Under the pieces are notes generated by a model. The model was not told the DNA's origin and made no database searches. It saw only the letters and a list, made by a program, of their open reading frames with translations. From Bacillus sp. EB01 (lineage in GTDB: Bacteria; Bacillota; Bacilli; Bacillales; Cytobacillaceae): 64,000 nt of DNA. Location: assembly GCF_000613125.1 (NCBI RefSeq), contig NZ_HG964497.1, positions 4,698,850-4,762,849 of the forward strand. The letters run 5' to 3'. Positions 57,084-64,000 of this stretch are shown here, in pieces. The position numbers and the translations under genes are program-made. The first letter of the stretch is position 1. Each line of letters starts with the position of its first letter.

Positions 57084-57119
57084 AACAAAAAAAGGCCAGC
57101 AATTTCTGCCGGCCTTTTT
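57084..57119 (-). terminator. Terminator after yrzB
   Basis: AAAAGGCC-GCA/TGC-GGCCTTTT stem with one mismatch and a 5-base loop; the minus strand ends in TTTTTTTG. Confidence 0.9.
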
Positions 57120-57128
57120 CCGTTATAA

Positions 57129-57422
57129 TTAATCCTCGTGATCTTCCTGCTCATCCAGGAACGCGCCAAGGATTTCTTCAATTCTGTCCCATTCCTCGTC
57201 AGTTTCGATCGGAATTAAATCTCCTGCTTTACCTTCTTCTCCAGGAACAAAGGCTGAAGCATGGATTTCAATTTCGTCATCACCATTTTCATCTGCATCC
57301 GCCGGATAATAAAGGACATATGACTTTCCGAACTCTTCTAGATCGAAAGTGGTAAGGATTGTGTACAATTGTTCTTTGCCGTCCTCATCTACTACGGTAA
57401 TTTGGTTATCTCCATGTTCCAT
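57129..57422 (-). CDS. yrzB: DUF1292 family protein YrzB
   Basis: Acidic protein of 97 aa with no membrane segment. [27 protein letters not shown] and [15 protein letters not shown], the DUF1292 signatures, are present, and an Asp/Glu-rich tail ends the protein. Function unknown; it is conserved in Firmicutes with ruvX and yrzL. ATG 57422 is 6 bases after GAGGTG; a frame ten codons longer overlaps ruvX. Gap of 10 bp to ruvX. Confidence 0.92.
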   Translation of the reverse strand: MEHGDNQITVVDEDGKEQLYTILTTFDLEEFGKSYVLYYPADADENGDDEIEIHASAFVPGEEGKAGDLIPIETDEEWDRIEEILGAFLDEQEDHED

Positions 57423-57432
57423 TTCATTCACC

Positions 57433-57852
57433 TCAAAATTTTTTACTGTCAAGATATCCTTGCAGGATCATGACTGCAGCCATTTTATCAATGACCTTCT
57501 TCCGTTTTTTCCTGCTCATATCTGCTTCGAGAAGGACTCGTTCAGCAGCCATGGTTGTCATTCGTTCATCCCAAAGTACGACCGGTATGGAAAACAGGCT
57601 TTCAACCTGGTCTGCATACCGCTGGCTTGCCTCGGCGCGAGGGCCAATTGTTCCATTCATGTTTTTGGGATATCCGATTACCACTTGGCTGACTTGGTAC
57701 TCCTCTATAATTTTACCCAAACGGGCAAAACCAAACTCATTGTTTTCCTCATCGATTTTTATTGTTTCCAGGCCTTGTGCAGTCCATCCCAATTCATCGC
57801 TGAGGGCGACGCCGACTGTTTTCGAGCCGACATCCAAACCCATTATCCGCAT
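57433..57852 (-). CDS. yrrK: Putative pre-16S rRNA nuclease / RuvX (YqgF family)
   Basis: RNase H-fold nuclease of 139 aa (YrrK). The first Asp is in [15 protein letters not shown], the Glu region in [14 protein letters not shown], and a further Asp in LWDERMTT; these are the metal site. The family has been linked to both 16S rRNA 5'-end maturation and Holliday junction cleavage. ATG 57852 overlaps the yrzL stop by 1 base. Confidence 0.94.
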   Translation of the reverse strand: MRIMGLDVGSKTVGVALSDELGWTAQGLETIKIDEENNEFGFARLGKIIEEYQVSQVVIGYPKNMNGTIGPRAEASQRYADQVESLFSIPVVLWDERMTTMAAERVLLEADMSRKKRKKVIDKMAAVMILQGYLDSKKF

Positions 57853-58121
57853 TATTTGCCTCCGCGTTTTTGTTTCAGATAAAACTTCACCAGTACTTCG
57901 ATGATTTCATCCCGTTCAAGCTTCCTGATGATGTTGCGTGCATCCCGATGGCGCGGTATATAGGCAGGATCACCAGAAAGCAGGTAACCGACAATCTGGT
58001 TGATCGGGTTATACCCTTTTTCCTGAAGTGCTTCATGCACCTGGAAAAGGACTTCGTCTACATCATGTTCAAATGGCTCTTCAGGAAAATTGAATCTCAT
58101 TGTTTTGTCGAATGAGCTCAT
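57852..58121 (-). CDS. yrzL: UPF0297/IreB family protein YrzL
   Basis: Protein of 89 aa of the IreB/UPF0297 family, substrate of Ser/Thr kinases and linked to antibiotic tolerance in enterococci. [12 protein letters not shown] at the N-terminus (with the Thr region phosphorylated in IreB), then [25 protein letters not shown] and the C-terminal RHRDARN. ATG 58121 follows GAGGTG by 6 bases. First gene of yrzL-yrrK-yrzB. Confidence 0.94.
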   Translation of the reverse strand: MSSFDKTMRFNFPEEPFEHDVDEVLFQVHEALQEKGYNPINQIVGYLLSGDPAYIPRHRDARNIIRKLERDEIIEVLVKFYLKQKRGGK

Positions 58122-58172
58122 TGCCTGCACCTCGCATTTTCGTTTGCATAGAGAATAGATGGTAATATATTC

Positions 58173-58200
58173 ATTCTACACTACTTGTCCCGATTATCAA
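58173..58200 (-). promoter_or_regulatory. Sigma-A promoter of yrzL-yrrK-yrzB
   Basis: TTGATA, 16 bases, TAGAAT on the minus strand; the -35 box begins in the last codons of alaS. One mismatch in each box. Confidence 0.65.
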
Positions 58201-60830
58201 ATTGATTTTACCCATTCTTCAGCAAACTGAAGCGCACTTTCAAGCTTTGCCGGATCTTTTCCGCCTGCCTGGGCCATGTCTGGGCGACCGCCCCCGCTGC
58301 CCTCGCACCTCACCGCAACTTCCTTAACAAGCTTGCCAGCATGGTAGCCTTTTCCAATCAAATCTTGAGTTACGGCCGCTATTAAGTTTACTTTTCCTTC
58401 ATTTGCGCTTCCAAGAACGATGACGGCAGACCCAAGCTTTTGTTTAAGGTCATCAGCCATTCCTCTCAATCCTGGCACATCCTGTCCCTGAACACTAGCA
58501 GAAAGCAATGTGATGCCATTTACCTGTCTTGCCTTCGTTGTTAAATTTGAAGCTTCAATATGGCCAAGCTTTGCAGAAAGGGATTCATTTTCACGCTGAA
58601 GCTGTTTAAGCTCGCCAAGCAAGCCATCGATTCGTGACGGAAGGTCTTTAGGATTTGCTTTCAATTTCTCCGCAGAATCCTTAAGCAAACCTACCTGACT
58701 GTTTAATAGCTCATAAGCAGCCTCACCAGTGACGGCTTCAATCCTGCGTGTACCAGCACCAATTCCGCTTTCAGCGACAATTTTGAACAGACCAATAACT
58801 GAAGTATTTGGCACATGGCAGCCTCCGCAAAGCTCAAGGCTATAGTCGCCCACCTTGACGACACGGACAATATCTCCATACTTTTCCCCGAATAGTGCCA
58901 TTGCACCCATTGCCTTTGCCTCTGCGATTGGCTTTAAGGAAATATCCACCTGAATGTTTTGCCAAATTTTCTCGTTAACAATTTTTTCGATTGCTTCGAG
59001 CTCCTCATGTCTTACCTGGCCAAAATGGGAGAAGTCAAAACGAAGACGTTCTGCTTCAACAAGTGATCCAGCCTGATTTACATGTGTCCCAAGTACGTCC
59101 TTCAACGCCTGATGAAGCAAGTGCGTAGCTGTATGATTCTTAATAACTCTTACCCTGTTTTCACGATTTACAGCCGCGGCAACATTTTGGCCGGTTTTCA
59201 AGGTACCCTCAACAATTTCCACACGATGCAGATTCTGCCCGTTCGGCGCTTTTTTGACGTCCTTGACAAATACTTTCACACCATCACCAATAATAAAGCC
59301 CTCATCTGCAATTTGGCCGCCGCTTTCTGCATAAAATGGCGTATGGTCCAAAATCAATTGAACTTCCTCTCCAGTTGAAGCTTCAGTAACAATTTCACCG
59401 TTTTGAAGAATAACTAGGACACTTGCATTGGTTTCAAGCTGGTCATAGCCAACAAAGTTGCTCTTTACCGTAATTTCACCTAGTATCCCGCTTTGTACCT
59501 GCATGGAATCAATATCCTGCCTTGCAGCGCGTGCACGCTCCCGCTGTGCAGCCATTTCCGCCTCAAAGCCGTCGTAATCAATCCCAAGCCCGCCTTCTTC
59601 TGCATATTCTTCTGTCAGTTCAACAGGGAAGCCATAGGTATCATAAAGGCGGAATGCATCTTCGCCTGAAATCTCTTTGCTTCCAGTTTCTTTCGCTTTC
59701 TTGATGATTCCTTCAAGAATGGCAAGACCTTCATGCAATGTTTCGTGGAAGCGTTCTTCTTCATTCTTGATTACCTTTTGGATAAACTCCTGTTTGTCCT
59801 TAACCTCAGGATAGAAATCATGCATGATTTCGCCTACAACTGGTACTAACTCAAACATAAATGGACGATTAATCCCTATTTGCTTCGCATAGCGGACAGC
59901 ACGTCGGAGCAAGCGCCTTAAAACATATCCTCGCCCTTCATTTGAAGGCAGAGCGCCATCCCCGACTGCAAATGAAACAGTCCTGATATGGTCGGCAATA
60001 ACCTTAAATGCAACGTCTGATTCCTTTGATTCGCCATATTTTGCTCCCGAAATTTCCTCGGTCGCACGGATGATTGGCATAAATAGATCGGTATCAAAAT
60101 TGGTTGGAACGTTTTGAACAACTGATGCCATCCGTTCAAGCCCCATCCCAGTATCAATGTTCTTCTTTGGAAGCGGTGTATACGTTCCGTCGGGATTATG
60201 GTTGAATTGGGAAAATACAAGATTCCATACTTCAAGATAGCGATCATTTTCACCGCCAGGATAAAGCTCAGGATCAGTTGGGTCATCGCCATATTCAGGT
60301 CCGCGGTCATAGAAAATTTCAGTATTCGGGCCGCTTGGACCCTCGCCGATATCCCAGAAGTTCCCCTCCAGGCGGATTATTCTTTCCACGGGAATGCCAA
60401 TTTTTTTGTTCCAATAGTCATATGCTTCATGGTCTTCCGGATGGACAGTTACAGATAGTTTTTCAGGATCAAAGCCCATCCATTTTTCTGAAGTCAGGAA
60501 CTCCCATGCCCACTCAATCGCTTCTTCTTTGAAGTACTCTCCAATTGAAAAATTGCCGAGCATTTCAAAAAAAGTATGGTGGCGCGCTGTTTTTCCGACG
60601 TTTTCAATATCATTTGTCCTAATTGATTTCTGGGCATTGGTGATTCTTGGATTATCCGGAATTACCCTGCCGTCAAAGTATTTCTTAAGTGTTGCGACTC
60701 CGCTGTTGATCCAAAGAAGGGATGGATCATCATGGGGAACGAGCGAAGCGCTTGGTTCAATCTGATGATTTTTTTCCTGGAAAAAGTCCAGAAACATCTT
60801 CCTGATTTGTGAGCCAGTTAATTGTTTCAT
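58197..60830 (-). CDS. alaS: Alanyl-tRNA synthetase
   Basis: AlaRS, 877 aa. A class II catalytic core comes first ([41 protein letters not shown]). The editing domain has [11 protein letters not shown] and CGGCHVPN, which give the zinc ligands that clear mischarged Ser and Gly. The C-Ala domain, ending with a Gly-rich [14 protein letters not shown], is last. ATG 60830 follows GGAGGATATGAA. Expression is controlled by the T-box leader just upstream. Confidence 0.98.
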   Translation of the reverse strand: MKQLTGSQIRKMFLDFFQEKNHQIEPSASLVPHDDPSLLWINSGVATLKKYFDGRVIPDNPRITNAQKSIRTNDIENVGKTARHHTFFEMLGNFSIGEYFKEEAIEWAWEFLTSEKWMGFDPEKLSVTVHPEDHEAYDYWNKKIGIPVERIIRLEGNFWDIGEGPSGPNTEIFYDRGPEYGDDPTDPELYPGGENDRYLEVWNLVFSQFNHNPDGTYTPLPKKNIDTGMGLERMASVVQNVPTNFDTDLFMPIIRATEEISGAKYGESKESDVAFKVIADHIRTVSFAVGDGALPSNEGRGYVLRRLLRRAVRYAKQIGINRPFMFELVPVVGEIMHDFYPEVKDKQEFIQKVIKNEEERFHETLHEGLAILEGIIKKAKETGSKEISGEDAFRLYDTYGFPVELTEEYAEEGGLGIDYDGFEAEMAAQRERARAARQDIDSMQVQSGILGEITVKSNFVGYDQLETNASVLVILQNGEIVTEASTGEEVQLILDHTPFYAESGGQIADEGFIIGDGVKVFVKDVKKAPNGQNLHRVEIVEGTLKTGQNVAAAVNRENRVRVIKNHTATHLLHQALKDVLGTHVNQAGSLVEAERLRFDFSHFGQVRHEELEAIEKIVNEKIWQNIQVDISLKPIAEAKAMGAMALFGEKYGDIVRVVKVGDYSLELCGGCHVPNTSVIGLFKIVAESGIGAGTRRIEAVTGEAAYELLNSQVGLLKDSAEKLKANPKDLPSRIDGLLGELKQLQRENESLSAKLGHIEASNLTTKARQVNGITLLSASVQGQDVPGLRGMADDLKQKLGSAVIVLGSANEGKVNLIAAVTQDLIGKGYHAGKLVKEVAVRCEGSGGGRPDMAQAGGKDPAKLESALQFAEEWVKSI

Positions 60831-60881
60831 TTCATATCCTCCATCAATTTTCTCGATGTACAGCCAGCTTAAAAAAGAACA

Positions 60882-61143
60882 CAAAAAAGCCCTCATCCCT
60901 GGACAGGGACGAGAGCTATGCTCGCGGTACCACCCTGATTATGGGCAAGTTTCTGCCCATCTCTCATTCATGCCTTAACGCGGCATACGGCAGTGATTAG
61001 CTGCACTCCGGATTAGCATTCTGCCAATTTTTCATCCCGGGCTCCTTCCAGCCAATGGAAGCCCTCTCTGGCCGCATAATGCGGTTGGATTGCCAATAGC
61101 ATACTCAGTCCATCATCATGTTAAAAGATCATTTTTTTCCTAT
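60882..61143 (-). promoter_or_regulatory. Alanine T-box leader (riboswitch) of alaS
   Basis: On the minus strand: the T-box sequence AGGGTGGTACCGCG at 60923-60936, a stem III-like ATGGGCA/TGCCCAT hairpin before it, and the terminator AGCTCTCGTCCCT/AGGGATGAGGGCT with a T-run to 60882. Stem I fills about 61000-61130. A GCT alanine codon in AGAATGCTAATCC is a candidate specifier, not proven. The 358-bp gap 60831-61188 is this leader and its promoter. Confidence 0.95.
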
Positions 61144-61149
61144 GACTGG

Positions 61150-61178
61150 ATTATAGCGATGCAAAAGGAGTTTGTCAA
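61150..61178 (-). promoter_or_regulatory. Sigma-A promoter of alaS
   Basis: TTGACA, 17 bases, TATAAT on the minus strand: perfect consensus. Transcription should begin about 61143. Confidence 0.92.
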
Positions 61179-61188
61179 TCAGGCTGAT

Positions 61189-62250
61189 TTAATGAACTTT
61201 TACGAAAAATCCCTTGGCATGTATGATGGCTACTTTCAGGATTGCCAGGGTTGGAACGGCCAGGATCAATCCTGGTATCCCTCCAATTTCACCACCCGCT
61301 AATAGGGAAAGCATAATGAGCAGCGGGTGCATGTGGAGGCTCTTCCCAACAATGTATGGAGATAAAATATTGCCCTCCAAGAATTGCAGGGAAAACACAA
61401 TTCCCACCGTAACAAGAATCATTTTAGGAGACATGGAGGCAGCTATCGTGACAGCAGGAATCGCGCCAATAATTGGACCAAAATAAGGAATAACATTGGT
61501 CAGAGCAACTACAAGCCCGAGCAGGAGCGGGAAACGAAGCCCAACTAGCCAGAATAGCATAGATGAAATCAGTCCCATAAGCGTACAAACAAGAAGTTGG
61601 CCACGGATATAGCCTCCTAATGACTCATCAGCATCTTTTAGAAAACGTACACCTTGTCTCCGCCATTTTTTAGGAGTCATATACCAGATTGCCCTCTTCA
61701 GCACTTCATAATCCTTAAGCATGTAAAAAGCGATAAAAGGAATCACTGCAATGGTTAAAATTGAATCCGCCAATTTTCCAAACCCACCCGCAACCCGGTC
61801 AAAGAGACTATCCAGCCTAGCCTCCACAGAATTAATCGCGCCGTCAACTTTTTCCCTTATTCCATTCGGCCATCCCTCGGTCCTTTCCTCAAGGCCTGAA
61901 ATAACTTGGCGATATTGGTCGGCAAAATCTGGTGCGCTTGCCGAGAGCTCGCGTATTTGTGAGATAAAGGCAGGTATTCCCTTATACAACGCAAATCCAG
62001 TCCCGCCAAAAAAGATAATATAAATAACAAGTACTGCCAAACCACGATGAACGCCTTTGCTGTGGAGGTTTTCCACGATTGGATGGAGAAGGTATGCGAT
62101 GAATCCCGCGGTAATAAAGGGAGTTAACAGAAAGCCTATAAGGCGGGCAGCAGGTATCCAGAAAGGCTTTAATATCATTATGACAAAAATTGTTGAAAGC
62201 AGCAGAAGGAAAAAACCAATCCGGTAAAACCATTTTAATTGTATGTTCAT
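61189..62250 (-). CDS. yrrI: AI-2E family transporter YrrI
   Basis: Membrane protein of 353 aa in the PerM/AI-2E exporter family, with about seven or eight helices. An amphipathic middle region (about 90-150) and the C-terminal family block LVVALTNVIPYFGPIIGAIP are present. The transported substrate is not known; some members are Na/H antiporters. ATG 62250 follows GGGAGGTG. Its end lies 11 bp from the alaS promoter. Confidence 0.92.
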   Translation of the reverse strand: MNIQLKWFYRIGFFLLLLSTIFVIMILKPFWIPAARLIGFLLTPFITAGFIAYLLHPIVENLHSKGVHRGLAVLVIYIIFFGGTGFALYKGIPAFISQIRELSASAPDFADQYRQVISGLEERTEGWPNGIREKVDGAINSVEARLDSLFDRVAGGFGKLADSILTIAVIPFIAFYMLKDYEVLKRAIWYMTPKKWRRQGVRFLKDADESLGGYIRGQLLVCTLMGLISSMLFWLVGLRFPLLLGLVVALTNVIPYFGPIIGAIPAVTIAASMSPKMILVTVGIVFSLQFLEGNILSPYIVGKSLHMHPLLIMLSLLAGGEIGGIPGLILAVPTLAILKVAIIHAKGFFVKVH

Positions 62251-62437
62251 TCCGCACCTCCCTCAAAGCTAGTTTTTGAGAAGTGCGTGGTGTTTATTCC
62301 TAAATAGGCAAGTCCCTCTTACCTACTTTGGTTAAGACACCTATTTTGGGGCTGTTCCCTCCTTCATAGCTCCCAATATCCGATTTCATACTTGGATTTT
62401 TAATTAGAACTATATAGATTAAACTATAGTTTTTCTG

Positions 62438-62632
62438 AGATTTCCGCTCCAGGCACTCGCTTTCCACGGGCGGCCTGGGAGCCTCCTCGGCGCGAGCGCC
62501 TGTGGGGTCTCCCACTGACCTTTTCTCCCGCTAGGACGTTGAATAACCTTCAGCGAAAAGACATCGCAGGAGAAAATGCGTCTTTTGCATTTTCGAACGA
62601 GTCTTCGTGCCTTCCGTTACAATCAATAATTT
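62438..62632. repeat. Dispersed GC-rich element, family B copy 2
   Basis: Same motif order as 14452-14572 (CACTCGCTTTCC, GGGCGGCCTGGGAGCCTCCT, CGGCGC, GTGGGGTCTCCCACTG, GAGTCTTCGTGCCTTCCGTT) with an extra 70-bp stretch in the right half. It fills the 469-bp gap 62251-62719 along with an AT-rich stretch; no ORF with a Shine-Dalgarno. Confidence 0.8.
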
Positions 62633-62672
62633 GCATATTCATCAGCAATTCTTTAGTTGAACTTATATAAAA

Positions 62673-62702
62673 GCAAAAAACCAGGGTGTTTACCCCCGGT
62701 TT
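62673..62702 (-). terminator. Terminator after the zinc-ribbon gene
   Basis: AAACC-GGGT/ACCC-GGTTT stem with a small bulge; the minus strand continues TTTTTTGC. Confidence 0.82.
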
Positions 62703-62719
62703 CCCTTTAAAATACATAA

Positions 62720-62911
62720 TTAACTTGAATAACGGCGTTCGTTTTCTTCAAACAGATCATCAAGTGAGCTTAAGGTTCCATCCTCTTCCACCTGGTGGGT
62801 ATGGATCAGGCCTTTTGAAAGAGAAAGCTCTATAAAACAATTCCAGCAGTAGAACTGGTTGATTCCAATTTTACCGATATCTTTACTCTGGCAGTTGGGG
62901 CAGCTTAACAT
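62720..62911 (-). CDS. Small zinc-ribbon protein (YrzR-like)
   Basis: A 63-aa protein with two CxxC pairs: CPNC at 4-7 and CWNC at 22-25, forming a rubredoxin-like zinc ribbon, followed by a hydrophobic patch and an acidic tail (LDDLFEENERRYSS). I believe B. subtilis has a small gene, yrzR, here, but I did not confirm the match. Function unknown. ATG 62911; a Shine-Dalgarno (GAGGTG) is 11 bases upstream, within the end of yrrD. Confidence 0.75.
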   Translation of the reverse strand: MLSCPNCQSKDIGKIGINQFYCWNCFIELSLSKGLIHTHQVEEDGTLSSLDDLFEENERRYSS

Positions 62912-62923
62912 GGAATGGGCACC

Positions 62924-63421
62924 TCACGTTGTTTCTGGAGTTACGATGATGGTATCCTTTCCAAGCTTCGCGGGCCCGACCGCCTTGATGATTTTTTTCC
63001 CATCCTGCAGGTCCGAAAAGAATCCATCCGAAATTTCGTACCCTACGATTGTGCCCAGTTCTTCTTTAAAATATACGTCATTAAGGATTCCAAGCGATTC
63101 GCCTTCGCGGTTCATGACCATTTTTCCGGCAATCGGGCTCTGATGAGAAAGAGTATGGAACGGATTGTCCAGCCTTTTCTCAAGAGCTTCTTCTGATGAA
63201 ATCATGACTCCATCTGGCCCTATGGATTGAATCTTTCCGTAATCAAGATAAAGCTTTTGCTTAAGAAAATTCTGTTTGTTGACGATCAGCCCATATACCT
63301 GGCCTTCTGCCAAGCAAAGATCCGCAACCGTCCCAAGTTTTTTTCCACTGTTTTCAGCTATGACGGGCAATCCTTTTACCAATCCGAATGTCCGCAAGAC
63401 CCTCACGCCCTTTTCGAACAT
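62924..63421 (-). CDS. yrrD: PRC-barrel domain protein YrrD
   Basis: Protein of 165 aa with two PRC-barrel repeats: the first about 12-75 (GLPVIAENSGKKLGTVADL), the second about 90-160 (GKMVMNREGESLGILNDV). Neither has a membrane segment. YrrD function is unknown. The start is uncertain: ATG 63421 has no Shine-Dalgarno within 20 bases (GGAGG lies about 30 upstream), and a TTG at about residue 9 is an alternative. It lies 12 bp before the zinc-ribbon gene. Confidence 0.82.
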   Translation of the reverse strand: MFEKGVRVLRTFGLVKGLPVIAENSGKKLGTVADLCLAEGQVYGLIVNKQNFLKQKLYLDYGKIQSIGPDGVMISSEEALEKRLDNPFHTLSHQSPIAGKMVMNREGESLGILNDVYFKEELGTIVGYEISDGFFSDLQDGKKIIKAVGPAKLGKDTIIVTPETT

Positions 63422-63486
63422 GAATGTCCGGCTGGTTGGGGCAGCTTTACCTCCACCCAGGGGACTTATCGTTAGTTTTTAGCCAG

Positions 63487-64000
63487 TCACATAAAATCAT
63501 AAGGCGAAATGTTTTCCATGCCGATCATCGGGCTGGTTTTCATCAGCATTTCCTCATAAGAAGGTTCTGCTCTTGCTGCAGCATATTCCAATTGGGGTTC
63601 ATTAACATTTTTCACTATTTCAGCAGCGGCCTCTGGCTCATTCTCTACACTTTCCTGTCCATCAGCAGGCAAAGCATCGAGCAATTTCGCAGTAAGCGTT
63701 GTCTGCCTTGTCATCTCGTCATTTCGTTCCACTCCGAGCCTGAAGGCATCTTCCTCACCGCAAAGAATCAAAAATTGCCTGCTGCGGGTGATAGCTGTAT
63801 AAATCAAGTTACGGCGCAGCATTCTGTAATAGCTTCTCGTAACCGGAAAAATTACAATTGGGAACTCGCTTCCCTGCGCTTTATGGACCGATGTGCAATA
63901 AGCGTGGGTAATTTGGTTTAAGTCCTGGCGAGTGTAGGTGACCTCGATTCCATCGAATGAGACAATCACCATATCCTGCTTTTCAGTATTCTCTTTTGCA
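63487..64000 (-). CDS. recD2: RecD-like DNA helicase (RecD2), C-terminal part
   Basis: Last 170 codons of a RecD2-type 5'-3' helicase (B. subtilis YrrC); the 5' end lies beyond the window. Visible are motif V (YCTSVHKAQGSEFPIVIFPV) and motif VI (LIYTAITRSRQFLILCG). A long, low-conservation tail (about 90 residues, rich in Glu and Ala) ends MENISPYDFM. RecD2 works in DNA repair and fork stability. Confidence 0.93.
   Translation of the reverse strand, partial: AKENTEKQDMVIVSFDGIEVTYTRQDLNQITHAYCTSVHKAQGSEFPIVIFPVTRSYYRMLRRNLIYTAITRSRQFLILCGEEDAFRLGVERNDEMTRQTTLTAKLLDALPADGQESVENEPEAAAEIVKNVNEPQLEYAAARAEPSYEEMLMKTSPMIGMENISPYDFM

Noticed and set aside
57349-57904. 177-aa and 144-aa plus-strand ORFs
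   Set aside because: Both are shadows of ruvX and yrzL on the other strand, whose family signatures are clear.

Overview
The window is about 64 kb of chromosome from an endospore-forming, low-GC Gram-positive bacterium of the Bacillaceae. The evidence is gene content and order. From memory the layout follows the B. subtilis yqfF-phoH-yqeZ-rpsU-dnaJ-dnaK-hrcA-lepA-gpr-comE-yqeG block and then the sigK-yrhB-yrrT-greA-yrrO-alaS-yrrC block. Many sporulation genes are present (yqfC, yqfD, spoIIP, gpr, sigK, sda). It does not look like B. subtilis or the B. cereus group: several gaps between genes hold dispersed repeats, sigK is uninterrupted, and psd and pssA sit next to sda. I see no transposase, phage, CRISPR, tRNA or rRNA gene.

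Region by region. 1-7500, minus strand: pgpH (3' end cut by the window), phoH, yqfD and yqfC, then an uncharacterised 134-aa protein, floA, and a short nfeD behind a textbook sigma-W promoter. Upstream of nfeD is a 0.6-kb tandem array of 51/52-bp units. 7500-18400: yqeY, rpsU, yqeW (plus strand), mtaB, rsmE, prmA and the heat-shock operon hrcA-grpE-dnaK-dnaJ behind a perfect CIRCE operator. 18400-31300: hemW, lepA, yqxA, spoIIP, gpr, rpsT, holA, yqzM, comEC-comEB-comEA and divergent comER. 31400-36700: a ribosome-assembly and NAD operon, yqeG-yqeH-aroE-yqeI-nadD-yqeK-rsfS-yqeM. 36700-42300: sda with DnaA boxes, psd, pssA, pepF, a YjcZ-like peptide and sigK. 42400-43450: a run of very small minus-strand ORFs, including a tandem YrzI pair. 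43800-47700: yrhC and the methionine-to-cysteine operon yrrT-mtnN-mccA-mccB. 47800-64000: yrzA, yrrS-pbpI, greA, udk, the tRNA wobble-uridine genes trhP2-trhP1-trmR, mltG, yrzB-ruvX-yrzL, alaS with an alanine T-box, yrrI, a zinc-ribbon protein, yrrD and the 3' end of recD2.

Functionally this is mostly core machinery: translation and ribosome maturation, protein folding, membrane lipid and flotillin functions, competence DNA uptake, sulfur recycling and sporulation. The less ordinary material lies between the genes. At least five families of repeats or hairpin elements are present, one of which sits inside two different operons with a matching change in its stem. There are also several structured leaders, and small ORFs below the usual length cut-off. 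Start codons were re-chosen from Shine-Dalgarno position and remembered family N-termini; many are TTG or GTG, and yqeY appears to use CTG. Family identifications rest on recognising the translated sequence, not on a database search.
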